A stretch of DNA of 64,000 nucleotides from NCBI GenBank assembly GCA_023055355.1, contig JALJCS010000004.1, positions 26,961,744 to 27,025,743 on the forward strand, written 5' to 3'. The notes under the pieces are model-generated. The model saw only the letters and a list, made by a program, of their open reading frames with translations. It ran no database searches and was not told where the DNA came from. Of this stretch, positions 11,937 to 24,000 are shown piece by piece. Every line of letters starts with the position of its first letter. The stretch's first letter is position 1. This stretch comes from Agelaius tricolor. Its lineage: Eukaryota > Chordata > Aves > Passeriformes > Icteridae. The translations under genes were made by a program, and so were the position numbers.

Positions 11937-11980
11937 GGCACCGGCACCGGCATCGGCATCGGCATCTCCATCTCCATCTC
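11936..11980 (+). repeat. Hexanucleotide repeat (GGCACC/GGCATC/TCCATC)n
   Basis: Seven or so 6-base units drift in steps from GGCACC to GGCATC to TCCATC in the middle of the CpG island, probably within or next to the ZDHHC21 5' UTR. The reverse strand would read as alternating M-P/M-E codons, which explains the spurious repeat protein seen there. Confidence 0.9.
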
Positions 11981-12125
11981 CTCGGGCACGGCCCCGCCGC
12001 GGCGGGCGGGCTCCTGCGGGGCTTACTCCGTCCCTGCACCTCCCCTCCAGCGGTGCCGTTGTCTGTGGAGGGAGTTGGGTAGGGAAGCCCTGGGCAGAAC
12101 TGCGGGGTATCGCCCCATCTGTGAA

Positions 12126-12131
12126 GTAAGG
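12126..12131 (+). other. ZDHHC21: Candidate donor of ZDHHC21 non-coding exon 1
   Basis: GTAAGG at 12126 is a good splice donor just downstream of the CpG island. It could join the acceptor at 17899-17900. A cDNA would be needed to confirm it, and other donors in the island are possible. Confidence 0.3.
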
Positions 12132-15100
12132 AAATGGTGCCGTCGCTTTTATGCAGGTCCAGGGTGCTGGTTGCCCTGTAAAGGAGGAGGAGGGTCTTCG
12201 CTGGTACTGAGGTGGTAGTAGGAGAAGCACGAGGTTTTGATTAGCTGTGTGTTCAGCAGCGCGCCACAAGGAAATGCAATGGCCTTGGCGTCCCAGGGTT
12301 TCGCACTTTCATTTCCCAGCTCTAGTAGTTAGTCAGATGATATAGCAGGTCTTCGTTCGCCTCAGACTGGTAATCCAAACAGTAATGTTCTTAAAGTAAC
12401 GTGCATTATCTGTCTACAAGTGGTTGTTTGGTCAGCAGTGGGTGAAGATAGATTTGATGGGCTTGTGATAAAGAGGGTGCGTGTGTTAATGTCAAGCCAC
12501 ATCCCTCTCCAACCCCGAGTGACATTTTTTATAAATGAAGTAGTTGTTTACATGTATGCTTTGCTAGATCCTATCAATGAAAAGTAACTGGGTGGGAATG
12601 TCTTGCCTACCTCAACAAACCTGTGAACAGCCACCTAGCAACTGCTTTGTGCCAAGGTCTCTGCTGCAACCATCCATTCTATAAACACGAGAAATGCCAG
12701 GTGTGTGGGAGTTCGTCATAGCACAGATATGCTGTTGCTTATGTTAACTGGCTATTCTGATACCTATTTTCTGTTAAAGAGAAGTGTTGCAAAATGGCAA
12801 TTCTATTCTGACACGTGACTTCCTTAAAATCTGGTTTGTAAAATAAATTCAGTTAAATGGTTCAAGTCCACCTTGTTTATTCCCATTGTATTTTTTGTTT
12901 TAGTATCAGTAATCTTTGGCAGTAATTATTTAGATTTCAGGAAGGTCACTGGTGTAAAAATGCAGTGGGATCCAGAAATTGGGGAGGATTGTTGATTGTT
13001 GTTGCCTTGCCCTAGTTATCACAAATATTATGAGAAGTGGGCTCTCTTGTGTTTCTACTCTCTGTTCTTTTTTCTGACTTGCTTAGGATACAGCCTTTTT
13101 AGAAAGTGGTGTTTTTTCCACTCTCAAAATGTGTATTATGGTGCATAGTATTGTTCAGTTTGTGTGGAGTCTTAAAATTGTCTTTCATGGCAAGCAATAC
13201 TTGTTTAAGGACTTGTGAAAAAAGTTTAGCAAGTCAGATTTCAGAAGACATACTTTTCTTAGGAAGCAGGGCTACAGTGAGGCACAGTTTCTAGTTGTGT
13301 ATCAGTGCAACACCCATGAATGTGCAGGAAACAGGATGTCCCCAGAGCTGACTGTTGTGGTTCATAGGCTGAGAAATTGAGTACTGCTCATGTTGGGTGT
13401 ATTTATGAAATACAGTTTCTAAATATGTTTTGGGACATTCTTGATGCAAAATGGTATACTTTTTATTTTTCTAAGGTTGCATTCAAATGAGTCTATTAAA
13501 GCAATTTATATTTCACCTTAACATTTCTGGTTAGCAGAAAGCTTTCTCATTTCTTGGAATTAACTTTTCACCTGCCTTACTCATTCTGTGGTCTCAGTAT
13601 TCTGTGGATGTCACATGAAGAGTCATATTGCAGGTGATTGTAGTGAACAAAATATTGAGTTTATGATACCATTGATGGAACTGCGCAGAAAGAAAAGGGT
13701 TAGGAAAAAATGCTGCCCAGGCATCCTGCAATAAATGTATTATTTTTTGGAAAGGCAAGAACAATTCCCAATAACGTAGGAAAGACTCAGTCATGTTTTG
13801 GTGCAGCTGAAGCTTTTCATAGGCACAGCTACTGTTGGCTTTCAAATGATTTGTATTTGAGTTATTTATTTAAAAGAAATAGCTATAAATTAGGGCACAA
13901 GGGAAGAAAACCTCAAAAGCTCTAACATTAGTGCTTTGTATTTTCTCCTAAACTATTTAATCAGAAAATTACTTTGCTTGGAGAATTTCTTGTTTGTATG
14001 AAATTGCTTGTATGAATCCTGAATGTATACAGATATAAATCACTTAATTGTTTCTCTCCATTTATTTGTTGTTAATCTTCTCATAGAGTTTTTTCTTTGC
14101 ATATTGTAGTTTTTCTGATCAGAAATTATGAATTTTGAAGAACAAAATTATATGAGATCAGTCGTATTTGGAAGAGTAATACATTCACTTTGTTTGTGAT
14201 TTAAATTTTAATCTAGTACTTCCTTTCTCATTATCAGATTTTGAAGCTCTTACTTTTTCTTTATTCCTCATACTTTATATATTTATGCATGGTACATAAA
14301 CCAAGAGAAGGAGGGGAAAAAAATCACTTTGCCAGAGTAAGTCAATATATTGACATCATTTATTTGCTATGGCTTCTGAAGTATAATGAAAAATATAAAA
14401 CTTAATTTACAATTATAGGAAACAGGAAACAAATGTGTTTAACTGAAATACATTAGTAGTACTGCAGTTTTACACAGACATTTCTCTTTTAAATATATAT
14501 TAAACTTTTGAAATGACCTAGAACTGAGATTTGAGAAATGCTAGTTAGAATTAACGTGTCTGTTTGGAGACAGCTCTACTCAGTAGGGGTGGGGTTTGAA
14601 AAGCAAAATAGAAATAACCTGTTACATGCTGCCTTTCAAACAAATGATATTGGTTGTTTGCATATCACACTTTCAGGAGATACAGAAGACAGATGAAAAA
14701 TCACCCTGTCTTGAGAGTGACGTCTGCATTTGTGTAGTTCTTGCTTCATTCTGGATTTTGCCATCCAAGGTATGTTTTTGAGCATGGCTGAGGTTTGTTT
14801 TGGTTTTCTGATTATAAAAGTGAATATGGTCATGCAGGCAAAAGTAAGTTACTGAGGGATAAAAATTTGGAATGTATTTTCTTGATAGGCATTCTTACTG
14901 TTTTCTCCCGAATCCCTCTCACTGCTTATTGCTCACACATAGTACAAGTAGGTCGCTCAGGAGCAAGTATTTCAGTAATTATATCTCTTTGTTTTGTTTG
15001 TTGAGCTGTTATTCTGAGGAAGTGCTGTGAAGTCATGGAATCTCTGCTGCTCTGGTAAGATGCAAAACAGATGGATTCCTCAGTGGTCAGCAGTGTTTCT

Positions 15101-15144
15101 AGCTGCATTTGGTTTTTTTGACCTCTATATTTCTGTTAGTCTGC
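12132..15144 (+). other. ZDHHC21 intron 1, proximal part
   Basis: This is presumed first-intron sequence. It is AT-rich and without a recognised exon, RNA gene or transposon. Additional alternative 5' UTR exons cannot be excluded from sequence alone. Confidence 0.5.
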
Positions 15145-16660
15145 ATGATTTTCCCTTTGTAAATTCATGGTGATTACTCCCAGTCCCCTTCTTGTCCTTC
15201 ATGTGTTTGAAAGTAATTTCCAGGATTGTTTCCTTCACCTTCCCAGGGACCAGGGTGAGGCTAATAGACCTTTAGTTGCCTGGCTCCTCCTCCTTGTCCT
15301 TGAAAACAGGATTTTCATTGACACTTGTTTTCTTGAGTCCTCTGGAATGTCACCCATCAGCATAAAACTTCCAAACTTAGTTGAGAATGACTTCACAATG
15401 ACAAAATCAGCTCTCTCAGCACTCAGATTGGCATCTCAGCAGGTCACATGGAAGTGATAGGTCCAGTTCACTTAAAAATTTGTTAATCTGATCCTCCCTC
15501 ACTCAGTTGTTTGTTTTCTACACTTTCCCATGGGTCTCAGGGACCTGGAATTCCAGAAGGCAGGTCTTAACCATGAAAGAGCAAAATAAACAAGGTGCTT
15601 TGACATTTTTGTATGATTTTGATACTTTCAGCAGCAGGCTGGTGTTTCCTCTCTAGCCTTCCTTATGCTGCTCATATACCTGTACAAATCTCTCTTGGAA
15701 TTTCATATCTCTCACCAGATTCAACTCTAGGAGGACCTTGTTTATTGACCTATCCTAGTGCACTAAGTGGTGTTCCTGTGTCAGTTGTGTGCACACACTT
15801 GGTGCAGCCCCACTTCACCTTGGTTTGGTTGGTTATAAGATCTCTATTTTCCCCATCGTCCTGCATCCTTTGCTTGTGAAACGTGACCACCACCTTCCTC
15901 TATCATCATTCTTTGATTAAGCGTTCCCCAAGCTGATTAACCAGCCTCTTGGCAAAGATGCTGTCACCCATGTAATTTCAGGTGGATCTTGTTTCCCTTC
16001 ACCCTCAGTTTTTGAGCCTTATAGGAGGTTCTATAGATGTAAATGCTGCACAACCACTTGCTCATTTGCAGGATCTGTTTGCTTCTCCTCAAGTTCTTCC
16101 GCTTCATCAGCAGCATGAATGAGATATCACTTGTCCACTAGACTTTGGCCAGCACCCTGTTAACTGTGTAGTCATGCTTGGTAAACTCCTGGTCTCCCCT
16201 GGCTATGTCCATGGTGCCTGAATGGAAGAGCAGCTAAGGGTAATAGACTAAGGGCCAGACTACTACCAGCCTCAGTAGCAGTCAGTCTGTGGTATCCAGG
16301 ACCCAGGCCCCTGGCAAGCAGCATACTTTGCCAGGTGACAGGTTGGGCCAGCAGAGGTGTCTTTGTCCCAGAAGCTGGGACCCATTGCTGTTCCTTACCC
16401 CATGCTGTTCCTCATACCCAGTATGGGTACTGCTGCAGGACTCAGGCACAGATGGCTCAGAGGCTTTCTTGGACAGAGCTTTCTGTCCATGTGTGCTGCC
16501 AGGGCTCAGAACCTGCTCTGTAGATCAGAGCTGCAGGCAGAACAGGAGCTGTCCTCCTGGTGCTGGAGCTCAGAGGCTTGACATGTCTGGTTGACAAGCT
16601 GAGGCTCTCTGTCTGCTTCTCCTCTTGTGGTGGGGGTTTCTGTGGCTGCAAGAACTTGGT
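15145..16660 (-). mobile_element. CR1 LINE with ORF1 esterase remnant and internal deletion
   Basis: This is a minus-oriented CR1. At 15145-15780 the + strand reads as the complement of the pre-RT linker and early RT region of CR1 ORF2. At about 15785-16450 the minus strand reads as a decayed CR1 ORF1 C-terminal region. That region keeps an SGNH-esterase-like stretch (LLFHSGTMDIARGD, about 16185-16235) and a weak IHL motif nearer 15985. The ORF2 endonuclease that should separate the two parts is not visible, so an internal deletion near 15780 is inferred. The 3' part of RT and the 3' UTR are also missing at 15145. Stops and frame changes are numerous. The 5' boundary near 16660 is approximate. 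Confidence 0.75.
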
Positions 16661-17900
16661 GGGGATCTGAATGATACTTGAATGGGAACACTGTTACATT
16701 AGAAAATAACAAGCAAAGGGTGATTATAAATAACACAAAGGAGAAGTGTGGAAAAATGGCAGCTTGTTTGAGCCTGATTTTGATTAGACATCTAAAAGAA
16801 GAAGAAGAGAAGACCATGAAATTTGTGAATAGTATTAAGTAAATTTTGAATGCATTTGAGGACAGTCAAACATGAAACAAGTAAGCAAAACCCTTGGAAA
16901 CAGAAATGTTTGATAAACAAAATTTTAGTGGAACAAGTAGGAGCTGAAAGGAATGGAAAGAAACCATCAGAAATGGAACAAGATTCCTGAAGCCTAGAAA
17001 CTGGGGAAACTAACAGGTAAGAGAGTAGATTGGGATTATGTGTGCATTTCAGTAATAAAATATGTGTATGAAAGTAGTCTGACAAAAAATAACAGTAATA
17101 ATCCCATCATAGTTGTGCTGAATAGTGGTTTGGACTTAGTGCTGTGTTGTTGAGGTCGGTTTATGAAGTTCAGAAGTTCACATTGTAGAACTTGGTGAGG
17201 TTTCTTCAGTCTAAAACGTAAAGGAAATCAGCCCACTAAAGTGTAAGGATGGAAACCTTGATGTTTTAAATGTGATTAATAGAAAATGTTCCATTGTGTG
17301 ATTTTTTAATAATCTATGTGAAAGATGTCAGGATAATTACTCCTTTCTTGGTTGGTTTGCTGTTAATGTCATGAAGGATTCTTTTTAAGCAAGGAAACCC
17401 TGAATTCTTAGTGATGTTTTTGACTATTTTAGCATAAAAGCTTTAAGAAAACAACCATGAAATATGGGGGAGACTGTAATAGATAGGTGGGGTGAATCTT
17501 TGTGGAACATAAATAATTCCCTATATTTCTTACGTGCTTTACAACCTTTTTACTTTGATGAAAGAGTTTTCTTTGCTGCTGCCACCTGACTGACAGTTGC
17601 TGTTTCATCTATTGCTTAATAGTTTTCCCAGGTAGTGGTTTTACTTGCATCTTGGTGATAAATGTTGCTTCTTAGCCAGATATATCTAATTAATGAATTC
17701 ATAAAATGTTTTGCATGGTGCTTAAAAAATGTATGTGAAATGTTTTTAAGTTTTTATGTAATTCCTTAAATCAACAGTTGATAGGTTTTTTTCTTTCTTA
17801 CTTGAATGTACGAATTTGAATGTATGAACTGTGTAGGTTGCGCTATACTAGTTAATTTACTCTTTTTTAAAAAAAAATATTTTTTTATTTATCTCTTTAG
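16661..17900 (+). other. ZDHHC21 intron 1, distal part
   Basis: No gene or repeat was recognised. It ends in a long T-rich pyrimidine tract and the atctctttag acceptor at 17899-17900. Confidence 0.6.
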
Positions 17901-17945
17901 GATTATCGTCCTGGATTGTGACAATTTATTTTCTGTTTGTGTTCA
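17901..17945 (+). other. ZDHHC21: ZDHHC21 5' UTR part of first coding exon
   Basis: 45 bases lie between the strong acceptor at 17899-17900 and the start codon at 17946. The stretch contains no ATG. Confidence 0.75.
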
Positions 17946-18099
17946 ATGGGGCAACGGATTCACTTTGTGGTTGACCCTCAGGGTTGGTGCTGCATGGGCC
18001 TAATTATCTTTGTCTGGCTGTACAATACAATCTTCATTCCAAAGGTCATCCTTTTTCCTCATTATGAAGAGGGAAATATTTCAGTTGTGGCAGTTTTGT
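17946..18099 (+). CDS. ZDHHC21: ZDHHC21 coding exon 1
   Basis: It encodes [16 protein letters not shown] onward: the cytosolic N-terminus, the first membrane segment and the luminal [10 protein letters not shown] loop. It leaves one base of codon 52 and ends at a gtaagt donor. Confidence 0.95.
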
Positions 18100-21000
18100 G
18101 TAAGTAATTTTAACTTTTTTCTACTAATAAAATAGTGCCTCTACTTAATGCACATTAAAAAAATCCTATCAGAAAATAAAAACTAGGGTGAAAGTAAAGA
18201 CAAAAGGTAAGATAAAGGGTAAATGTAGTGGATGCGTCTTACATTTTTGTGTTCTGAGAAGCTGCAGCATTTCATTTTGCAAGTGTTATTGTAGAACTTG
18301 TTTTTGTGGAAACTGGTGAAAAGGCTGAATGTAGCTTTCAGGTCCTGTACTTAGAATTTGTTGACAGGATTTCAGGTTCACATCTGCGAGTGCCTGTCAG
18401 AATTTGGTGTGATAGTAGTGATGACTGGCAACAAGCTAAATTTTGTTAGTTTTGTCATATGTCCCTGTGTGGGTTAGCTCATACAAGTTTGGCTCATAGG
18501 TTTGCTGGGGAAAAGTCTTGAATTATGGCTGGAACAAACTTCAAGGTGAAGATGCACTATTGGGAATATCTTCCATATGGGGGCTTTGAGGTGTGATATG
18601 ATTGGTGCTTGTGTGGTAAGATGGTGGAGGAACTTCTGAAAAACAGTAGCATGGTCATAGTAGCACCTGCTGGTGCTATCAGAACTGTTTACTACTTTTT
18701 TCACTTTATTTATTGGGGAGTACTTAATGCTGTGTGCTTAATATCAGAAATATATCTGGAATTGAATGAGGAGGCTGAGTGTTTTCCAGCTCAATTCTGG
18801 AGCATCTCTATTTTTCGATACAGCGTACTTTGCACATATGGAAAAGTCTAACAAATGCTTATTTATTTTTTTAGGTTATTACTTCTGCTCATTGTTTTGT
18901 ATAGCTTCGTTATTTAGAGCCTCAGTAGCAGATCCAGGAAAACTACCTGAAAATCCAGAGATACCAATTACAGGTACATTAGCTTGATTCTATGTAATTG
19001 AATGAAAGTTATTTTAATAGCCTCAAAATAATTAGGAATAAATTTGTCTTTGTGAGACTTATTGGAAACCATGATCTGTCCATGCTGAATAAAGTTACTC
19101 TGTCACTGTTTTAAAGTTGTAAATTTCTAGCACTTTTCCTTGTGTAGTTTCAAAACTTCTTTTTCTTAAACTTATATTCTACCAGAAATTTTACCATTCT
19201 TCTGTTATGTAGGACCTTCTGCTAGAAATTTTTTCCACAGGAAGATTTTTTTTTTGAATTCTAGACTTTGAAACATTATGCATATACTACAAACTTGATA
19301 ATATTTAATGAAAAATGTTTTTCGATAGCTAGCTATTTTAATTCTTTATCTTTTGTCTTAGTAAATTTATATGATGTTGCAAATGGTGTTGGAAGGTGGT
19401 CCTATACTGGTTTTTACCTGTGTATTTTTTGCTGATTTTTTTCCAGAGTCTTATGATTGTATGGGCTGTTAACAAAAAACATAAACCATGGTGCTAGTTG
19501 CACTGCATTTCTATAAAGTAGCGACTTAATCGATCCTTTCTGTCCTTGCAAATTTATCCCATAATTCCTGTATGGTATCCAGTGCTCCAGAAGTTGGAGG
19601 AAATTTAAAACCTTAATGATTCTCCACAGAGAAGGACTGTATTTTTATGAACTGTTGGGAGCTATTATCTAATGCATAGAGCTTTTACTTAGGAGTTTAG
19701 AATGGAGTAGGGCTGTTAAACAGCATGAGCTTTGTCACATTAACAGATAACACTTCATGAATGAAGAAAATGTGTCCCATCCATGAGGCTGAATGCTTCA
19801 GTCTTGTCTTCAGATGTAGTGAATGCCCAGAATAAAATTTTGCTCTCTCTTCCTGATGTTACTGAAAATCTAGGATGATGTGTTTGGAGACATGATCTTT
19901 TTAGTCTTTGTGCTGATGATATGATGTGCATGAAGTAGACAGTTTATTGTAGAAAGGAGTGTATCTCCCTGGGAATCAGATGTCTCACCACTAATTGCAG
20001 AAAATCTCATGCCAGTGTTCTTTCTGCTTCTGGCAGCTGATCCTTTGATCCAGTAAAACATCAGGTGTTTCAGACTTGGGTTCTGGAGTCAGCAGTTTTG
20101 CTGCAGGGGGAGCAACATGGATTTTGCAATCTGACGTGGAGAGTGGAGACCCTCGCTAGTTACAGACAGTTACACTTATACTGGAGTTTTCATTTACCTT
20201 CAAATTACCAGGAGCAGTGCAAATTCCCTTTGCACACAAAGGGTTTTTTCTAATTTAAGGTATCTCTTTGCATAGCTCTCCAACCTTTGCATGCTCCATT
20301 CAGTCCATACGGCAGTCATGCTTAATAAGTACTTCCGAAGGTGAAATGTTTAGGCTCGGTCATGACTTTGATATTTTGATTTGGTGCCTGATATATCAGG
20401 GTATTGTACTTCTGGAGGTAGTGCTTCAATTGTCTGGTGTGCGCTAGGCTGACAGGAGGATACATTTTTGCACAGTATAAATTGTGTTAAAAATGAGTTG
20501 GGGTGTTTCTGAACTCTGCTGGTATCTACCCTATTAGTGAGTGACACCTTTGAGACACTGGATTTATGCAAACAGATTGTAAATCAGTTTCCATCTGTCG
20601 TTATTACTAGTTTAATGATCTCAGATATTGGGTTTCTTTACTTCCAGTGTCCAAATGTTATTTTGCAGCAAGAAAGACCAGATTAGAGCTGCCTGCAGGT
20701 GGCTCAGAAGTGCTAAATATAACTTTATTTTGTTTACATTGGGACAGTGTTTTACAGTATAAGATTTCAGAATGTCCTACTGTAAATATGAAGCTTTTTT
20801 TCCTTTTTTTTTCCCTCTGTCCCTGAGATATGAGAAATTTTTGTGCCTCAAAAAAGATTGTTTAGGTAGAAACAATTTGAACAGTCAAAGTATTTCTCAC
20901 TCATCCACCTGTTTTCCTTAAAGACAGAAAATATATGCTTTTGTGACTGGAATTATTTCAGTGTTAATCTTTTTGTTTCCCATGTGAAGATGAAATTTTT

Positions 21001-24000
21001 GAACATATGATTTGAATTTTGCTTTTCAAAGAATTCCTCTTATTTGGGTGGTGCATTTGAGATAAATAATAGCCAAGCTGAGCAATAGTACTCCTGGTAC
21101 CTTCAGCTACTCTGTATCTCTGGATATTAGCTTTTAAAGAATCTCACATTAGTAATTTAAAAATAGTATATATTTATATATACAGCCCTATCCTTGATCT
21201 CTTTCTTTGCTTGTCTTATATGTAAAATTGCATGTGGTGATATGCATGTTATTAAACGGCTTTGAGATGGAAGATGCTCCTGAAGTGTTCACTGTGTGTC
21301 ATCTTTTAGTTAGCTAGCAGTAGCAGTATTTCCTCAGGGGATTCTGGAATAGCAATGAGATTGTATCCTGATTCTGTCTAGCAGATAGTTTTTTTCGCAG
21401 TAGAAATGTAAGGAAATAATTGAGTAACAGTCTTCCTTGTCTGAATCACGGGTTTCTTCTGTAATAATTACTTTGTAGAAATTTATAGGAAGAGAGGGCA
21501 TTTTGGAGACAGAAACTGTCATGGAGTAGCAGTAATATCTTCCAGTTTAATTAAGGTCACAGTGGGAAAAAGCTTTTTATGTGGTGCTTATCCTTCTCAG
21601 ATCATAGTAAGATTTGTTTTTTTAATTAGAGTTACAAGCATACAGATTTATTATGAGTACACATTACTGAGTTTAAATCTCTCTAATGTGTCTTTACATT
21701 TTCACCTAGAAAGAGAACATTGGGAGTTATGTAACAAGTGCAATGTGATGAGACCAAAGCGTTCACACCATTGCAGTCGCTGTGGACATTGTGTGAGGAG
21801 GATGGATCACCACTGTCCATGGTAAAATCAGGACATTTCTTCTAATTATCTGCTGTTTTAGTGAATCATTCTGAAATTTGTGGTCTTGACTGCTGCTCAT
21901 TTTTCCTGGTTTTTCCCAGTAGTGCTTAATCATTTAGGCATATAAAGCAAGGAAATAATAAATTTGAACTTTCCTATTTCTACCAGTAAAAATCAGAGTA
22001 AGTGAAAATAAACATTTTTTTAAGAAGTTCTGAGTTTTAATTTTTACAAGACAAACTGCAGAGTACAGAAATGACGTTGGGATTCTCTTACGTTGGTTTA
22101 GCCATTTTTCAAACTACCTTTTTTTGTCAAGTTTTTCTACTTCAGAGAATAGTACTAGTATAGTGCTTTTGTCACTCTGGTTTAGCTTGTTGTCTGTGCC
22201 AGTGCTTGTATGAATTTGCATCCATGTAATTTTTGATCTTGTACTTAATACAGATAGAATCCTTGTGTTTCCTTTGCACTTTTCATGTTGGAGTATGCAG
22301 GAGTTTCTGAGTATGGATGCCTGTATTGTCTTCTGTGCCTTTGGTTCATTTTTAAGTCATATTTCTTTGTTACTGGGTTAGCCTGTGATCACATTTATTT
22401 TAAAATATTTGTTTGCATTTTTGCACTCTTATAGTTCACAACCTGTGAAATGTATTGAGTAGCAGAAGATAAGACACATTACTGTGAAATTTCACAGACT
22501 TTCAAAAACCATTTTATTACTAGAGTTTTACTTAAAGTTGCAGCAGTATCTTTGCTATATAAAAATACAGAGAACTGTGTCTCCTGTTCTAAGCAAAGAT
22601 CTCAGTAGTGCAACCTATGCTTTAAGCAGTGTGCAAGGGATCCAGTAGTTTGCTCCTTAAGCAATCATAAAGTTTTCTATTCACAGTATCATAACTTCAG
22701 TATTTGTATTTCTGTTTTTATATATGCACACTTTGTTTCTCTACAGGATTAATAATTGTGTTGGTGAAGACAATCACTGGCTGTTTTTACAGCTGTGTTT
22801 CTACACCCAGATCCTTAGTTCCTATACGCTGATACTTGACTTCTGCCATTACTACTACTTTTTGCCTCTGAAAAAAGAAAACTGGGTAAGAACTATTTTC
22901 TCTGTGAAAGGAACAAATAGTATTGCAATGTAATTTGTGTTGGCTTTTAGTTACTGCACATTTTTGGTAGCTCAGTTTCACTCTTAGTGAAGAGAGTTCA
23001 ACTAACTGTATGTTATTAAGTAAGCAAACTGATTTATGGTAAGTAACAAGATATTTTTGTGAAAGGCCATATGAGTTCTTTGTGTTAAAAACACAACATT
23101 AGTTCTCTTAGGAATATAGGAAAGGAGGGAAGAACCAGTTAGCTTTCTTTGGAAGTGATTATCAGTACTGGAAAGAATGAAGGTAACTACTTTAGATGTA
23201 TTAAAATTTCCTTTTACTTTTTCCAAAGTAGATTTATGCAGACTATATATCTATCCTAATATCATGTTTTAAAAAACTGATACTGCTTTTTTAAAAAAGA
23301 AGAAAAACACATGATCATGGGGAAAAATATACATTGGTTTTGTAGCAGTATTTTCTGTTGCTTTGAAAAGGTTATGTGGGTTAAGGGAGAATTAAGTTTG
23401 GTTTGTTTCATGTGGACTTACCAACTGGAGTAGAGTAAAAAATCAAGGACTTCCTTCCCCTATGAAACTTACATTGTAAAGCTGCTATCTGGTGCTCATT
23501 TATGCCTATTATCTGTAGTATTCAGAATATTGAAGGTGGTTGCTTGAAATTTGCTCAGTGCTTGAAAGTTCTTTCTTTATAAGAAAACTGTTATGCTATC
23601 TTGCTTATGAAGAACTATAAGAACTTCTAGCTTAAATCTAAAATGAGCTTTGTATTTGTACTGGACTATAACAAATATAAGTACACAAAAGAGAAAAGCC
23701 TAGAAAACAAGTTTAAAACATTTTTAAAATTAGGTAACATTCCAAATGTCATAAGAGAATAAGATAATCTCAGATATTACACTCTAAATTTTGTTGAGAT
23801 TTTTTCCAAATACTGAAGTGCAGAAAATTTTTAAATTCTGTGTCGATGTGACACCCCAGCATGCTCTCTGCTGGTGATCTCATACTCATCTTTCCAGGCT
23901 ACTGAAACCTGACCCTACACTGTGGGTAAGACAGAAAAAAAAAAAAAATCTCCATTTTTTTGAACAACTGAAGTTTTTCGTATGATTTTGTATCCTATGT

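Larger units (their letters stand above)
11560..12060 (+). promoter_or_regulatory. ZDHHC21: CpG island, probable ZDHHC21 promoter
   Basis: This is the only strongly GC- and CpG-rich block of the window, with many GGGCGG/CCGCCC (Sp1-type) boxes and no TATA box. It lies 5.8 kb upstream of the first ZDHHC21 coding exon, on the correct side. That matches a housekeeping promoter with a non-coding first exon. The long open frames across it on both strands are an effect of high GC content. Confidence 0.8.

Noticed and set aside
11511..12269. 252-residue minus-strand open frame (and overlapping long frames on both strands) in the CpG island
   Set aside because: High GC removes stop codons. The translation is low-complexity Pro/Arg/Ala/Gly with no domain and no splice or conservation support.
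15167..16594. + strand open frames of 60-100 residues
   Set aside because: They lie on the antisense strand of the CR1 copy.
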